Below are positions 1-11,798 of a stretch of DNA of 64,000 nt, in pieces. The first letter of the stretch is position 1. Each line of letters starts with the position of its first letter. Source of the DNA: Pyrocephalus nanus (lineage: Eukaryota > Chordata > Aves > Passeriformes > Tyrannidae); the NCBI GenBank assembly GCA_038380795.1, contig CM076259.1, positions 101,357,739-101,421,738 of the forward strand. The letters run 5' to 3'. The notes under the pieces are model-generated. The model ran no database searches. It saw only the letters and a program-made list of their open reading frames with translations, and had not been told where the DNA came from. The translations under genes and the position numbers were made by a program.

Positions 1-228
1 ACCTGCTGTCCATGCTGCTTTTGGTGTAGCCCAGCGCGCGGTTGGCTCACTGTGCAAGAGCACAGTGCTGAATCATGTCCAGCTTGCCATCCACCAGCAC
101 CCCCAAGTCCTTCTCAGCAGGGCTGCTCTTGATCTGTTCATCCATCAGCCTGTTATTGATACTGGTGTCTGCCCTGACCAGGTGCAGCACCTTGTACTTG
201 GACTTGTTGAACCTCATGATGTTCACAC
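1..228 (-). mobile_element. CR1 LINE fragment, reverse-transcriptase C-terminal part (left edge truncated)
   Basis: Read on the minus strand, this stretch translates with CR1 ORF2-like blocks: [13 protein letters not shown], then [18 protein letters not shown], then QHCALAQ. These follow the catalytic palm in the CR1 reverse transcriptase, and '[10 protein letters not shown]' is a hallmark of this family across birds and reptiles. The frame is broken by a TGA just after QHCALAQ, so it is a dead copy. The similarity fades near 228, where the family would continue upstream toward the palm, and the element runs off the window at base 1. The plus-strand open frames over this interval are antisense shadows. 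The CR1 assignment is confident. The subfamily is not determined. Confidence 0.85.
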
Positions 229-389
229 TGGATGTTCATGGATGTTCTAGTGACAATGCAAAGGTGTTTCCACTGCAGCAGGTATTCACAGCACAAAGGA
301 GAAATAAATTACTGTGCTGCAAAATATTTTATATCAGTGTGACTACATCTATGCTACCACTTTAATTTTGCAGGTAAAGCATCACACCC

Positions 390-984
390 TGTGATGGTTC
401 AGACTTGGCTCCCTGCCAAATGCCCAAACCCCCAGTAGCAGCACCCCCCTTCTCCCTTCTCCCAGGGCAAAGGAAAAAAACTATGCAGATTGAAGTACCC
501 AAAAATCAAGCTAGTTATATAAAAAATATATATTTTATGTATATTACAGTTAAGATGCTATATACACAGCAAAAGGGAATCCAAACACCCCCTGAAAGGA
601 TAGGGAAAGGGGAAAAAGGAACAAAAGGGAACAAAAAGGGACACTGAGCAGATATACGCAATCAAACCCAAGAATTAGTAAAATAACTAGTAAAACAAAT
701 CTCACCATGTCCCTTAGAAAAGCAGGATTGACACACACAGCCAGTACTCCCCAAGCCTCCACGTGGCAGGTCAGTGGATGCTGCAGGCCTCAGCCTTAGA
801 TAAGCGAGACCAACGCAGGGACCCACTGTTCCTGAACCTCATCGGAAGGGAAGAGAGCGAAGGCCTCTCCTCCCTTCTTATTTATACCCCGATTGACATA
901 AAAATCGTATGGAATACTGGGAACACTGCCCCTTCCTTGGTTACAAACTGGTCACCAGGGAAGGCCTAGATTAAAACCACCACA
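390..984 (+). mobile_element. Solo LTR candidate of an avian endogenous retrovirus
   Basis: The segment starts TGTGATGGTTCAGACTTGG and ends TAAAACCACCACA, giving the TG...CA ends and TGTG/CACA terminal inverted repeat of a retroviral LTR. The order of internal blocks matches an LTR type I remember from bird genomes: an opening TGTNATGGTT, a CAGCACCCCCC stretch near 440, a TATA-like TTTATA at 881-886, GTATGGAATA at 907-916, and a terminal AAAACCACCACA. The flanking five bases are CACCC on the left and GACCC on the right, which would be a target-site duplication with one mismatch. No primer-binding site or gag-like frame follows, so this looks like a solo LTR left by LTR-LTR recombination. The part after GTATGGAATA is shorter than I expect, suggesting an internal deletion. 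The family name is not established from the sequence alone. Confidence 0.6.
881..886 (+). promoter_or_regulatory. Possible LTR TATA box
   Basis: TTTATA in the context CTTATTTATACCCC lies about 490 bases into the putative LTR. In the related bird LTRs I recall, a TATA element precedes the GTATGGAATA block, as it does here. Nothing in the sequence shows that it is still active. Confidence 0.3.
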
Positions 985-2126
985 GACCCCCAGCTGAAGT
1001 AGTCAGACTATTATGGAGACTTTGGGTAGAACAAGTCTTAGAGGAACTAAAACCCAGAGGGACTGTCTTAGCTTGAACCACCAAGTTTTTTAAACTAACC
1101 CAGCTGATTTTTGCCTGAAACGATTGAGGGAGATCCTTGCCTTTCAGGGTGCAGTAGGGAAGAGGAAGAAGAGTGTCTGGGAACTGCAGTATAGTGACAA
1201 GTGGTTGACGACAATGGTGGGGGGCCTCTCCCATAAGCAGGTGTATCTGTGGGAAGACTACTGTTCAAGGACTTAGCCATGTTAACAAGCATTTAAAGGC
1301 GTACGAAGCATGTATAGTGTGCCTTTTCTCAAGGATGCTCTTGCAGGATTTGGTGGTGGTATATTAATGCACTCTCTTGAATAGAGGGGAAGATGTCTCC
1401 CTACATTGTAGCCCACTGTATAAAAAAGAAAATTTCTCTTCCAAACATTAGACTATAACTGAAATGTGTAAAATGATAAATAAAAACCTGCCTGAGTCCT
1501 GCTAGCACTTAGGATCTTAATGCAGTGACCAGTGAATTGCAAATGCAAATCCTAAGCTCATTACAGTATATTTGGATTTTTGTAATGAGTAAGGTTAAAG
1601 TTTCGTTATCCTAACTGGCAAAATGTTGTCCTTCTCAGGACAACTTGCCATCTTGACATGGCCAGTGAAGCCATATGAATAGAGAATAATAAAACTAAAG
1701 AAACAGGTGAAAGCAACAAAGAAATTGTTCTTTATGTATAGATAGTACAGAGCTGGGTGACATGAGACTTCTTCTGTACAAAGGGATGAAGGCCTGCCAG
1801 GGATACTGCTGGCATCACCCTTATTTGTCTTTTTCTAAAAGGTGACTATTCTATATCTCCACATTCACCTTTCATGTTGTTACGGGCTCCTAGAGTAAGG
1901 CCATTACTGTTAATGTTTGACTTGGATATGTGGGAATGAATATTTGTTTCAGAAAGCAAATCAAAGAAGCCCGCTCATGTCTATCCACCCTCCCTCAGCT
2001 CTGAAGCGAGTAGGCAGTTTTCCAAAAGGAAAACGGTTCTTTGAATCTTAAAACCTACCCCATGTGACCTTTGAAAAGAAATAGCCAAGAAACTTGGACC
2101 TTTTTAAATGCAGCAATTTGGTGGGG

Positions 2127-2163
2127 TTTTTTAATTTTTTTTTTTTTAATTTTTTTTTTTTTT
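2127..2163. repeat. T-rich low-complexity tract
   Basis: Runs of T are interrupted only by short AA pairs (T6-AA-T13-AA-T13). This is typical slippage-prone low-complexity DNA with no retrocopy body visible beside it. Confidence 0.8.
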
Positions 2164-2848
2164 AAACAAATCTCTTTCTGATCCTGACAGGGTTTGGGAA
2201 AGTTTATGTTTGGTAGTTTGAGTAACTGAGTGCTTAGTACTTCATCTTCTAACTTGAATGGAGGAGAAGGACCACACCACCTGTGCTCTGCAGAGCCTGC
2301 TGAAATACAGCCAAGTCTTTAGCCATACTCATATTAATAGCTATCTGCCTGCCACAACTCCATTTTTGCAGCTTGCAAAAGAGTCTGAAAAGGCTTATCA
2401 AATACCACAGCAGGCAGCTTCACTCAAGAACCCTGATGCACCCAGACTACTACAAGGACACAAGCCCAGTTAGCATAAATCTTGTGGAGGTACATGTGAC
2501 AAGGCAGTGACTGTGTCGCAGCTGCACCCTGAGGACAGCATGGGCTGGCTTCCCTCAAAGGCTGCAGGTGTTGGGCTCAGCACCCATTGGGGCAGCTGCA
2601 GGGGGAACAATGTCAGAAGCTGTAAAACAAGTACTAACCTGTTAAGGGAAGTGTGGCAGCCTATTTCTTGAGGTCCTTATGATAACTTCAGCTCTTAAAC
2701 TGAAGTATCCCTGTTTCCCATGGACTGCCATAGCTCTTATGATTTTTAAGCACTCTGTATGCATGCAGAGCTCATAGCCATATTTGTTCTCTGTCATCTG
2801 CCAGTGCAGTCAGAGGGTAGGCATGCAAGCATACAAATATGGGGATGG

Positions 2849-2868
2849 ACACACACACACACACACAC
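2849..2868. repeat. (AC)10 microsatellite
   Basis: There are ten uninterrupted AC units. A complementary (TG)5 lies at 2887-2896, eighteen bases further on, so the two can pair into a hairpin with a stem of about ten base pairs. Confidence 0.9.
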
Positions 2869-5800
2869 TCCCTACATACTGCTCAGTGTGTGTGTGCTCT
2901 TTCTGGCCCTTCCTTTTTGAGTTTCTGTACACAGTTGTGTTACTCTAGGTCGGTCTGTGAAGGCTCAGTTAGCTTTGCCATTGGTCCCTGCAAGGAATCA
3001 AACCTGACTGGCTTCATTGATGTTTGTGTGTGCTTATGAATATGAGCTAGCCTGGGAGCTAATCTGTACATTTTGCACTAAGATAATTCAGTTTAATGAA
3101 ACACCATCTTAAAACTGCAGGTGGGGCGTTGTTCAGGCGCCATGTTTAGCCTGAGCCAAGATAATTATAGTGCTTGGTGGGTTGAGCCTGGACTGAGACC
3201 ACTGCCAGGAGGAACGTTCATTCAGCTCCTCTTTGGACATACAGCAAATTAGATCAGCTGTGGTCAGTGGGGTTTCTTCATAAAAATGTTATGCTACAGT
3301 GGCCCTGGTGTTGGGGCAATTTTAGTCTGGGGGGTTATTTTCTTATTTCTTTTTTAGTTGGTTCCCCCCCAAGTGCCAGTCGCTGTCATTTTGGTCTATG
3401 TTTCTGAATATCCTTTTAGTGTTCCCAGTTACCCAGTGTCACTGAACCAGGACTGTAACAGTCTTGCTCCATTAGCTATTACTGTTTGCTGAGGAGTTAA
3501 TGTAAATGAGGGCAGTCAGGAGAAAAGCAAGGGGAATTTGACTGTTCCTTCTGTTACAGCTCTGCCCAACACTACATATTTTATTGTAGGTCTGGCACTA
3601 AGGGAGATTGATAATATAAGATGAAAGGTCTGTGTGATCTCACGGCTGGTAATAATGACTGAGGGACCACTTATTTCTTCCCCCCGTGCTCCCAGTCTCA
3701 ATCCCATTGAGAATGTTCTTCACTTCAGTGCATTGTTTAAAGCCCATGGGTCTGGGTTTTTTTACAAGGCTTTTTTGTGGTGCAGTTTGGTCTGATTGAA
3801 ACCACATTTTTATATGTGTCAAAACCAGTTCAGCACTTAAAAAGAAATCATAGTATCAATTGGATCATATTTCATAAGTGGATGTCACTGGCTAATTCTT
3901 TTGTTATACCATTTAGCTACACAGTATTAAGCAAGTGGTTACTATTAAGCAGTTACATATGGGTCCTATTAATTCACACATTCTGGCACTGCTTTTTGAG
4001 TAATATCTCGTCAAATAGGTTAGGATTTCAAAATGTCTAAGTCAGGGATCCTTCATTTCCCAAGCTAAAGTTAGTCTGCATAGGGGTCCACAGGTTAGGT
4101 ACTGCCATATGAAGGACTTCTGTTTCTTAAAAATAATAGTTTGAAGAACAAAGTCATCTTTTTTTCTTTCTTTTTTTTTCCTTTTTCTATTCCTCATTAT
4201 GCTTCTTGCAGTGCAAGAAAATGAATATATATGGTTTGCCAAAAGAGCTAAGGATAAAGAAGATGACTTCTGCGCCTCCTGTCATCTTTCAGCACACATC
4301 TCCAGGAGTGAAATGCTTACCTTCTTGCCAAACTTTCTTTCACTCCTTCTAGATCAAGGTCCTTGTCTTTTTGTCAGTCTAAATGAACATCATTTAATCT
4401 TTTGATGGGTATTGGATTATCTCTGCTGTCATGACCTGTGATAACCCTTCGCTCTCATTGTTCTTCCTCCTAACAAGCTCTGGGGCCTATTTAAAAGTGC
4501 TCACATCCTTTTTGGAGTCAGGTTTATAGGGCAGGGAGAAAAAGAGGAGAAGCTCTGAGGCTTCAGAACATGGGGGGCAGTGCAGTTTGAGGGGCATCCA
4601 AACTATTCTTTTAGCCCTTACTTTCTGATGGGCTAAAGTGTGTTTCTCTGGAGACCTCTGCTCTTGCAGCTCTTTTTGGTGGGAGAACAGCATCTCTTTG
4701 GAGAGTCAGGAGCTCAGCCAGGGTGAGGAGCAGCTGAAGTGTGTCTGTCTCACAGCCCTGGGACCTGCCACCTCTGCAAGGTCAGAGAGGAGCATGACCT
4801 CTGCCTCTGGGGTTATGCTGCTGCCAAAAAAACAGTGGCAGCAAATGGAGAATCTTGCAGCTTCTTGGTAAGGGACGAGAGGAGACATCCGAAGTAGATT
4901 AGGGGAATGAAATTGCACTGTCTCAAGACATGAAGTAGCAATCGCAAGACTAAACAGAAAGGCACATTTTCTCAAAGGAATCTCAGCTGTAAAAAAATCA
5001 GGAGTCATTGACCTAAAATATAACATGATTTTCTTGAGCCCATCCACAGGAGCATCCATAAAGTCCTGCTTTTTCTGTTGCTATTTATGAATTTGTTCAA
5101 TCTGTAGAAATAAAAAAAAAAACCACCCCACCACAAACCCTAATGTAGTCTCTCTCTAATTGCTTCATCTCCCAGTCATTTCTAACATCTTCAGGGAGAA
5201 ACACTGTCTTCTTTGGTGTCTGCAGAACGAGTAGTATATGGCAAGTATGTCCCTAAAACCTGCAGTGACAGTATACAACTCATGCTCTGACCTCTTCTGA
5301 TTTATTCTGGAGTTTGTTCCTTTTTGATATGTTTTTGGTGCTGAGGTATGAGTGTGCTTTGCGGAGACAGGACAGAGTTAATTTTCTCCTGTTGGCTGAT
5401 ACTTTAAAGCGGGCAGAGCTGCACTTCTTTTGCCTCTTGCCCATCTCTTCCTCAGAAGGGAGCTTTTCTTTTCCCTCTTTTTATGTGTTTTTGGTAAACA
5501 TGCCATGTTGCAACAGAACAAGCCAATGAAAGTCAAAACTTCCTCTTTTCCAGCCTGTAAACATTTCCTGGAACAATATGCTCAGCTTTGAAATCCTTTC
5601 CAGAGAGTATCTTAAGACCTCCCTCCCTCTTTCTATGAGTCACTTGATCAGAGCGGCATTCCCTTTACTTCTGTTCAAGCCACTTCCAGGCAACCTTGTT
5701 AAAGCAATAAGGATTTAGTATATGGGAAACCACTGCCAGGTTAGCCATTCCCTCAGGACATGCAGCTGTTTACCGTCTGGTGGAGCTTCTTGGGAGTCTT

Positions 5801-8800
5801 TGGGCTCCGATCCCAGATTGCAGACTCTCAGAGCAGGAAATTTTTCTTGGACACTGTGTGTTATTCAGAAGGATAAAGTTCATGGGCACAATACAGTAGG
5901 TTGCACACTTTTCATTGTGTTACTCCATCTAAAACAAATAAGTTAGCTATTTGCTCGTTCTGCCCTGCTGGTAATCCATTACATATTAGACCTTACTTCA
6001 TTGTGTAGCAGAAGTGAAAACTGAAGAGGAATTTAGATAATAAAAGGAAATAAGCTGCCTTTTAAGTTGTCTACTCTTACTTGTTAGAATTGCACAGGGG
6101 TTAGCCCTGTGAGGGGGTCGTGCCAATGGCAAGCACTGCAGGTGAATGAAGTGAGCTGGGAGTTATAAACTGGGAAAACTGGAGCTTTGCACCACATCTG
6201 TGTTATGGGGACTCACCAGTGGCTGTGGGTGAGCCCAGTGGGGCACACAGGAGGTGCAGCAAGGGCAGCCTGGCCACATGCTCCAAGGCCATGGGAGACA
6301 CTATGCTACTGCTCCCAGGTGGCTGTCCTTTTTCATTACTTATTGAGGCTGACAGGGAGGTTCAAGGTCCCAAGCTCTCCCTGAGTTCAGAGCTATCACA
6401 GAACACAGGGACAGAGCTAACCTCGACCTGTGTCTAGGCAAAACTCCCATCCTGTGGATGCGATGCTCATTTAGGGTAGATTATGTTTAATATTTTTCCA
6501 TACACCAGGAGCAACCTTCTGCTATTGTTAGGGATAAGTGTTGAATCTCCAGCTGTAATCAAGGCTAATATTTACTGTAAAGGAAATTAGATTTAAGGAG
6601 ATTTAACACCTCCTTAAATCTGGAATTTTTTGGGTGAAAAAAGAGTTAAAGGGCTTCTGAAGCCTTACTCTTACACTTCCACCTTTTGGAGAAGAGTAGC
6701 GGGCATCAGTTAACAGCAGCTTTGTGAAGTCACCCGTGACCATGTGTAGTGTTTTGTCCCTGAAGTATCACTTAATGTATTTATTCTTACTTAACTTGAG
6801 GAGAAAAGTTGCTCCCCTTTTTTATTTCGCTATTCCTTCTCCTCATGGTCATTTCAACCTGACACACTGTGCTGCAGAGAGAGATGGGTGCTTGCAGGAC
6901 GTGCCTCTGAAGGGACTGTGCATCTCTGGAACTTATTTCCCTGGTTTGGTCTGAGTCCAGACCTGTGAGTACTGTAAGGAAGATATCAGTTTAAGAGCTG
7001 TTTTTCTGCTTCCCAGACCAATTAAGGGAAAGGATCTCACTTTTTCAGCAAGGTGTTTGGCTGGAAGATTTTCTTTCTAATGATGATTTGAAGGCTCATG
7101 GGGTTTGATACTATGATTAATTATGCGTTAAGATGCCTAGAGCCTCCAAGAAGCATGCAATTATTATTTATTAAAGTCAGAATATCAGTAAATATAATGA
7201 AGTGGAGCTTTAAATAAGCATGGAAGAAAAAGTGGAGGACATTTTCTGCTGAACACATGCAGTTCTGCGTTGGGCTGAGACTGCGTGGAAGACTGAAACT
7301 TGAAAGGTAGCTTACCCAAGGGACTCAAGTCACTGAAGATCAAGACATATCAAGACAGAAAGAGAGACAGAGAGAGAAGTGGTCTTCCTGCAGAGCAAGA
7401 GTCTAACTTTAGGAGCCTCAGTTCTCTCTAGACAAAGGCTATTCTTTTTTAATATCCCTTCCTTTGCTTGTTTCTTCTCCAGTAAAACCAAACACCTCCA
7501 ACACTCAACAACTTGCACAGCACCGCCGTGCTCCTAGACATATTCCAAAGACTGATAGATGGAAGAGCAAAGTTGAAAGGAAGGTGCTTTGTGTTATTCT
7601 GGGGAGCTTTAATATGAACTTCAGCCTTGAAGGTTAAAAAAAGTGCATCAAGCTCATCAATTTTCAGCCTCTTTCTATCCATATTCAAATAATTGAAATT
7701 TCCATACTTCCATAATTGAAATCACTCCCTCATTTTCACAGAAATAATGTAAGGGGTGTGACTGAATAGCAGCTTTGAGAAAGTAATAACACTTTGTTCT
7801 GCTTGATGATCCATCTGATATAGACTTTGCCCTATACAAGTGTGGCTGGAGTCTGTTCCAAGAGCTATCGAGTCTGAGAATGCTTGAATGTAAAAACAAA
7901 TACTTGAGTGCAGGAGAGGCAGCCTGGTTGTTGTAAATGGCTTTGCTTGCCAAAAAGCTGGTAATAGCACGTTGGCCAGGCATCTTTGCTTTCCTAATTG
8001 GAACCACAGGCTTTTTATTACAAACCTTAAGAATAACAGTACCTCCTCTAATTTAAACTCCCTTTCTAGCTTCCATGGTGTGATTTCTTTCTGGAGTGTT
8101 TACCAGTGCAGGCTGCCTGCATTTGTCTCCCTTTCTATCCCTGGGCCCCTTTTTTTTTTGTACTTCAGACTATTGCATCCTTTCATCAGCTCAGCTATTC
8201 CGAGCACCCAAGTTCTGCATGAACTGACATTTAATGAAAGTCTGAGATTGATGTGAGAGGTTTGTGCAACTTTGTAGAAAGATGTAATTCACTGAAAAGA
8301 GAAATGAGTTAGTAACTAGGCTAGGATGGCTGCTATTTGACACTAGATAGCATATTGAGTTCCTATGGTACTTTCTTAGATTTCCTTTTTTTATTATTAT
8401 CATTTTCAAAAGCTGATAGTGTCACTGTAATTATGCATGCACCAATACTGTGATGTTTTGGTGGTTTTGACCAGTTAAGGAAGGTGTGCCATAAGTACAG
8501 AAGGTTGGTTAATTTTCTAGAGTTCCTCTCTAAAGTTCTCTAAAGACAGAAATGGCTTTAAAAGTCTAGTGTGACTTTTCAGATGGCCTGCCCCAAGACA
8601 CAGTGGACTCGATGAAATTCCTTCCTCATTTTATATTAAGATGTGTTGTTTGGGCATATTCTGATACAAAACTATTTCTATCAGACAATGCCAACTTGAA
8701 ATCAGACAAGTCTGTGACTCTGAGTTGGTGATGATGTAATTTTGACAGGCACTAGTCATCTTCTCAAGAAAACTTTTTCTGCAGTGCAGGATCTGAAACC

Positions 8801-11187
8801 GGCCTTGTTCCCTGCCAGATCCCCACCTAGCCAGCAGTCACATGGAAGCCAGCAGCAGGGAAGTCTCAGGTCTGTGTCCTTGTAGCCTGGTCTTGCAGCA
8901 CCTGAGCTGTGGCTGCAATGAGACCCAGGTGGTAGAATGCTCTGAAATCACCCTAATTCCTCAGAAGCTCTGCATGTGCCATATCCTTGAGCATTTCCAT
9001 CCCCAGGCAGCTCAGGGAGCTGTAGGAAGATTTTTCAAGAAATGCTGACATTGAATATGGATATTGCATGCCATGCCAAGCACTGACTATGCCAACCCAC
9101 TCTTGCAGATGAGTGTGGCAAGTTCTTTACCTTGGACCTACACGTCTCCATCACCATGCTGCAGTAGGTTCAAAAAATACATTTTCAAATAGATTAAAAT
9201 CAATGGTTCTTTCATCACCTGTGGGCTGAGCAGTACCAGTACGTGCCACACTTGCTCTCTCTCCTTGCAAGTACTGTGAAAATATTTCAGTAGTAATTCC
9301 ACTTAGGAGTACCAGCCTCTAGTCCCCAGGTACCTTCAGTGGCAGCATGTGTGGAATTAATTCCATCTACAATAGCAATGTTTCAGACGCTTCCCACTTC
9401 ATTCCCAACCCCACAAAAAAGAGCTGACGTGGTAGATAAGACAGTACCTGTTACAGAAAATATAGACATTTTATGCCTGCCTCTGGCTCGGCTTTTAGCT
9501 TTCCCATTTAATTTTCCTAGGCTCTCCCATATCAGAGGCTCTGCTGCTTTGGGCCAGTAAATTTTAAGTGGGCAAAATGGGAAGATCAGTAAAAATTTGA
9601 GATTGTGAGGGCCTTTCTGCTTTCACGGTGCTCTTTAGAAACCTGCAGAACCCTGAGTTTGGGATTTAGAAACCATATTGTACTGTTTAGTTGAGCCAAC
9701 ACTTGGTTAACTAGTTGTACTTTCACTTTGTCACTGAAGAGCTAGATTTGTGTACAAGTTGTCCATCTGTGTTATCTTAAGCTGATCTCTGTTCCTTTGC
9801 CTTTTTTTCTTTAATCATGTATGTTTGCCAGCAGAGGCAAAAATGGAATGTCTCTACCTCAGCTAAACCAAGGGGAAGGAATAAACCCTCTTTTTGCTTC
9901 TGAGGCTTTCTTTGCCCATGTGAATACCTAAATGGTACCAACCAACAGCTTTGAAATGCTGGCAGCAGCAGCTGGGAGAGATGGCATGCCAGTGTGGGAC
10001 CTGACACCACCACCTTTTCTGCCGTCAGAGCTAAAAATCTCATTTTTAACACTTTGGAACAAATAATATGTTTAAATAGCCATTAATTTGTAGCTGACAC
10101 CTTCTCTCCATGGCTCTGACAGCCTGCATATTTCCTTTGTAGAGTGTCATGCTGCTTCTGTTTAGAAGCTAATAATACAATTTTCATAGTTATTGCACAA
10201 GCTGTTTGGCTCTGAGGTTTCCTTAGAGTCTAAGCAGTGCCAGAAATTCTTAGTGGAAGCTTTGGCAAGCTTTAAGTAAATGACATTCGTTGGTCACTGT
10301 GCTGATGAGGGCTGGGATAGGGAAGTGGGCAAGATACCTATAGAACCTTCAATATTGAAATCTTAGCAATTCAAGGTTTAGTTAGAATGAAGCCCTCTCA
10401 CTATCCTACAAATATTTGCGGGTTTAATTAATGGTGCATAGTGTGTCACTTGATTCAGTTTGAATCCAAAAGGATGTTTCGTGTTATGATAAGTTATGAG
10501 CTTTTTTCCACTGGTAACAGTTCCCTTTGCCGAAGGTATGGGAAGGAAGATTATTTGGACTTGGCCAGTCGACATTATTTTTTGTGATGTCTCTTGTCTG
10601 ACTGATACAGGAGTTCCACCTAAATTTGAGATTGCTTTGAGTCTCAAGAGCAATAAAAATCCAGTGCACATGCAAGAACAGAAAATATGTTCTGGTAAAG
10701 TTTACATCCCTGCATGATATTGGCTGATGCCCATCAAGTCTGGGAGAACTTGAATGCCAGCATTGCTCATGTTCAGACTGAGAGACTTAAGCCTTCCTCC
10801 TCCTTCAGCTGTTACTAGAAAAAAACCTGAGTAAGGTTGTAGAGGCACACACTCAGAAGTTAGGAAATGCCCTTGTGTTTCTGAAGTACAGCAAGCTTTA
10901 ATTACCAGAATAGTGGCAATTATGGCATGGAAAATTTCAGCCCATTCACTTAGAAGTTTGAACAGAAAGCCTTAATAAGCAGCTGAAAAGCTACACTGAG
11001 AAGGGTTGCTTTCTACCTCTAATGACATGTTATCAGATCCCATATGCCATATCAAATCTTACCATATCTTTGGCTCCCTTTCCACACCCTAATTAACATA
11101 AATGCTCCCACTCCTGCTTGCTTTGTAGCCTGTTAAGTTCTGGGGGCAGTTGGGCAGCTTGTGTTCCCATGTGTGGGAAAGAATAAT

Positions 11188-11285
11188 TTTTTTTTTTTTT
11201 TTTGTTTGGGTTTGTTTGTTTGTTTGCTTTTGTTTTGTTTTGTTTTGGGTGTTTTGTGGTTTATTGTTGTTGTTGTTGTTTTTTA
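11188..11285. repeat. Compound T/G simple repeat
   Basis: A 17-base T run is followed by TTTG units, then TTTTG units, then five TTG units ending in T6. The strand is nearly free of A and C for about 100 bases. It appears to have grown by slippage from one poly-T seed. It could also mark the poly-A side of an old minus-strand retroinsertion, but no insert body is recognisable. Confidence 0.85.
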
Positions 11286-11763
11286 ATATCTGAGACTGTA
11301 GACTTCAGCAAAGGGAGGTTGCTCTTGATGAAGTTGTAACATGTCCCTCAGCTTACCTGGCAGGTGACAGCTAATTGCACTAAAGAATTGCATATACAAA
11401 TTTAATTCCTGTTCTTGATGAAGTTTTGATCGTGACTAACCCAGCTTTCATTAAAAGAAAAATAAAAATCAGCCTGATAGTCCAAACCTGACTACAAATC
11501 CAAACTACACCTGAAAAGGAGGTGAGACAGTAGCTGAGAGACTTATCCATGGATTTTTACAAATAGATATGTCTGATGTTTGCAGTATAAAGAACACTGG
11601 TAAGGATGTGCTGTAGGGTACAAAAAAATCCACTTGTCCTTCGGGCTGCCAAAAGAGCTGTCTGCAATAATTGTCCTCCACTTTTACAGGTTTCGAAACT
11701 TGCAGTCTGAAAAGTTTCTAACCCTTGTGGGACCTGCAGAAAATGGAGTGAACGTGAGCTGGT

Positions 11764-11798
11764 CCCGCGCTGCGGCAGAGCGGCCGCTGACGAGCGCC
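11764..11798. other. Small CpG cluster with a NotI site
   Basis: Seven CpG dinucleotides occur within 35 bases, including GCGGCCGC (NotI) at 11780-11787, in surroundings where CpG is very scarce. It is far too short to be a CpG island by usual criteria. No TATA box, initiator context or downstream coding exon is recognisable, so a promoter call is not justified. Confidence 0.4.

Noticed and set aside
1..365. Plus-strand open frames of 61 and 96 codons at the left edge
   Set aside because: They are antisense to a minus-strand CR1 reverse-transcriptase fragment, whose minus-strand translation is the meaningful one.
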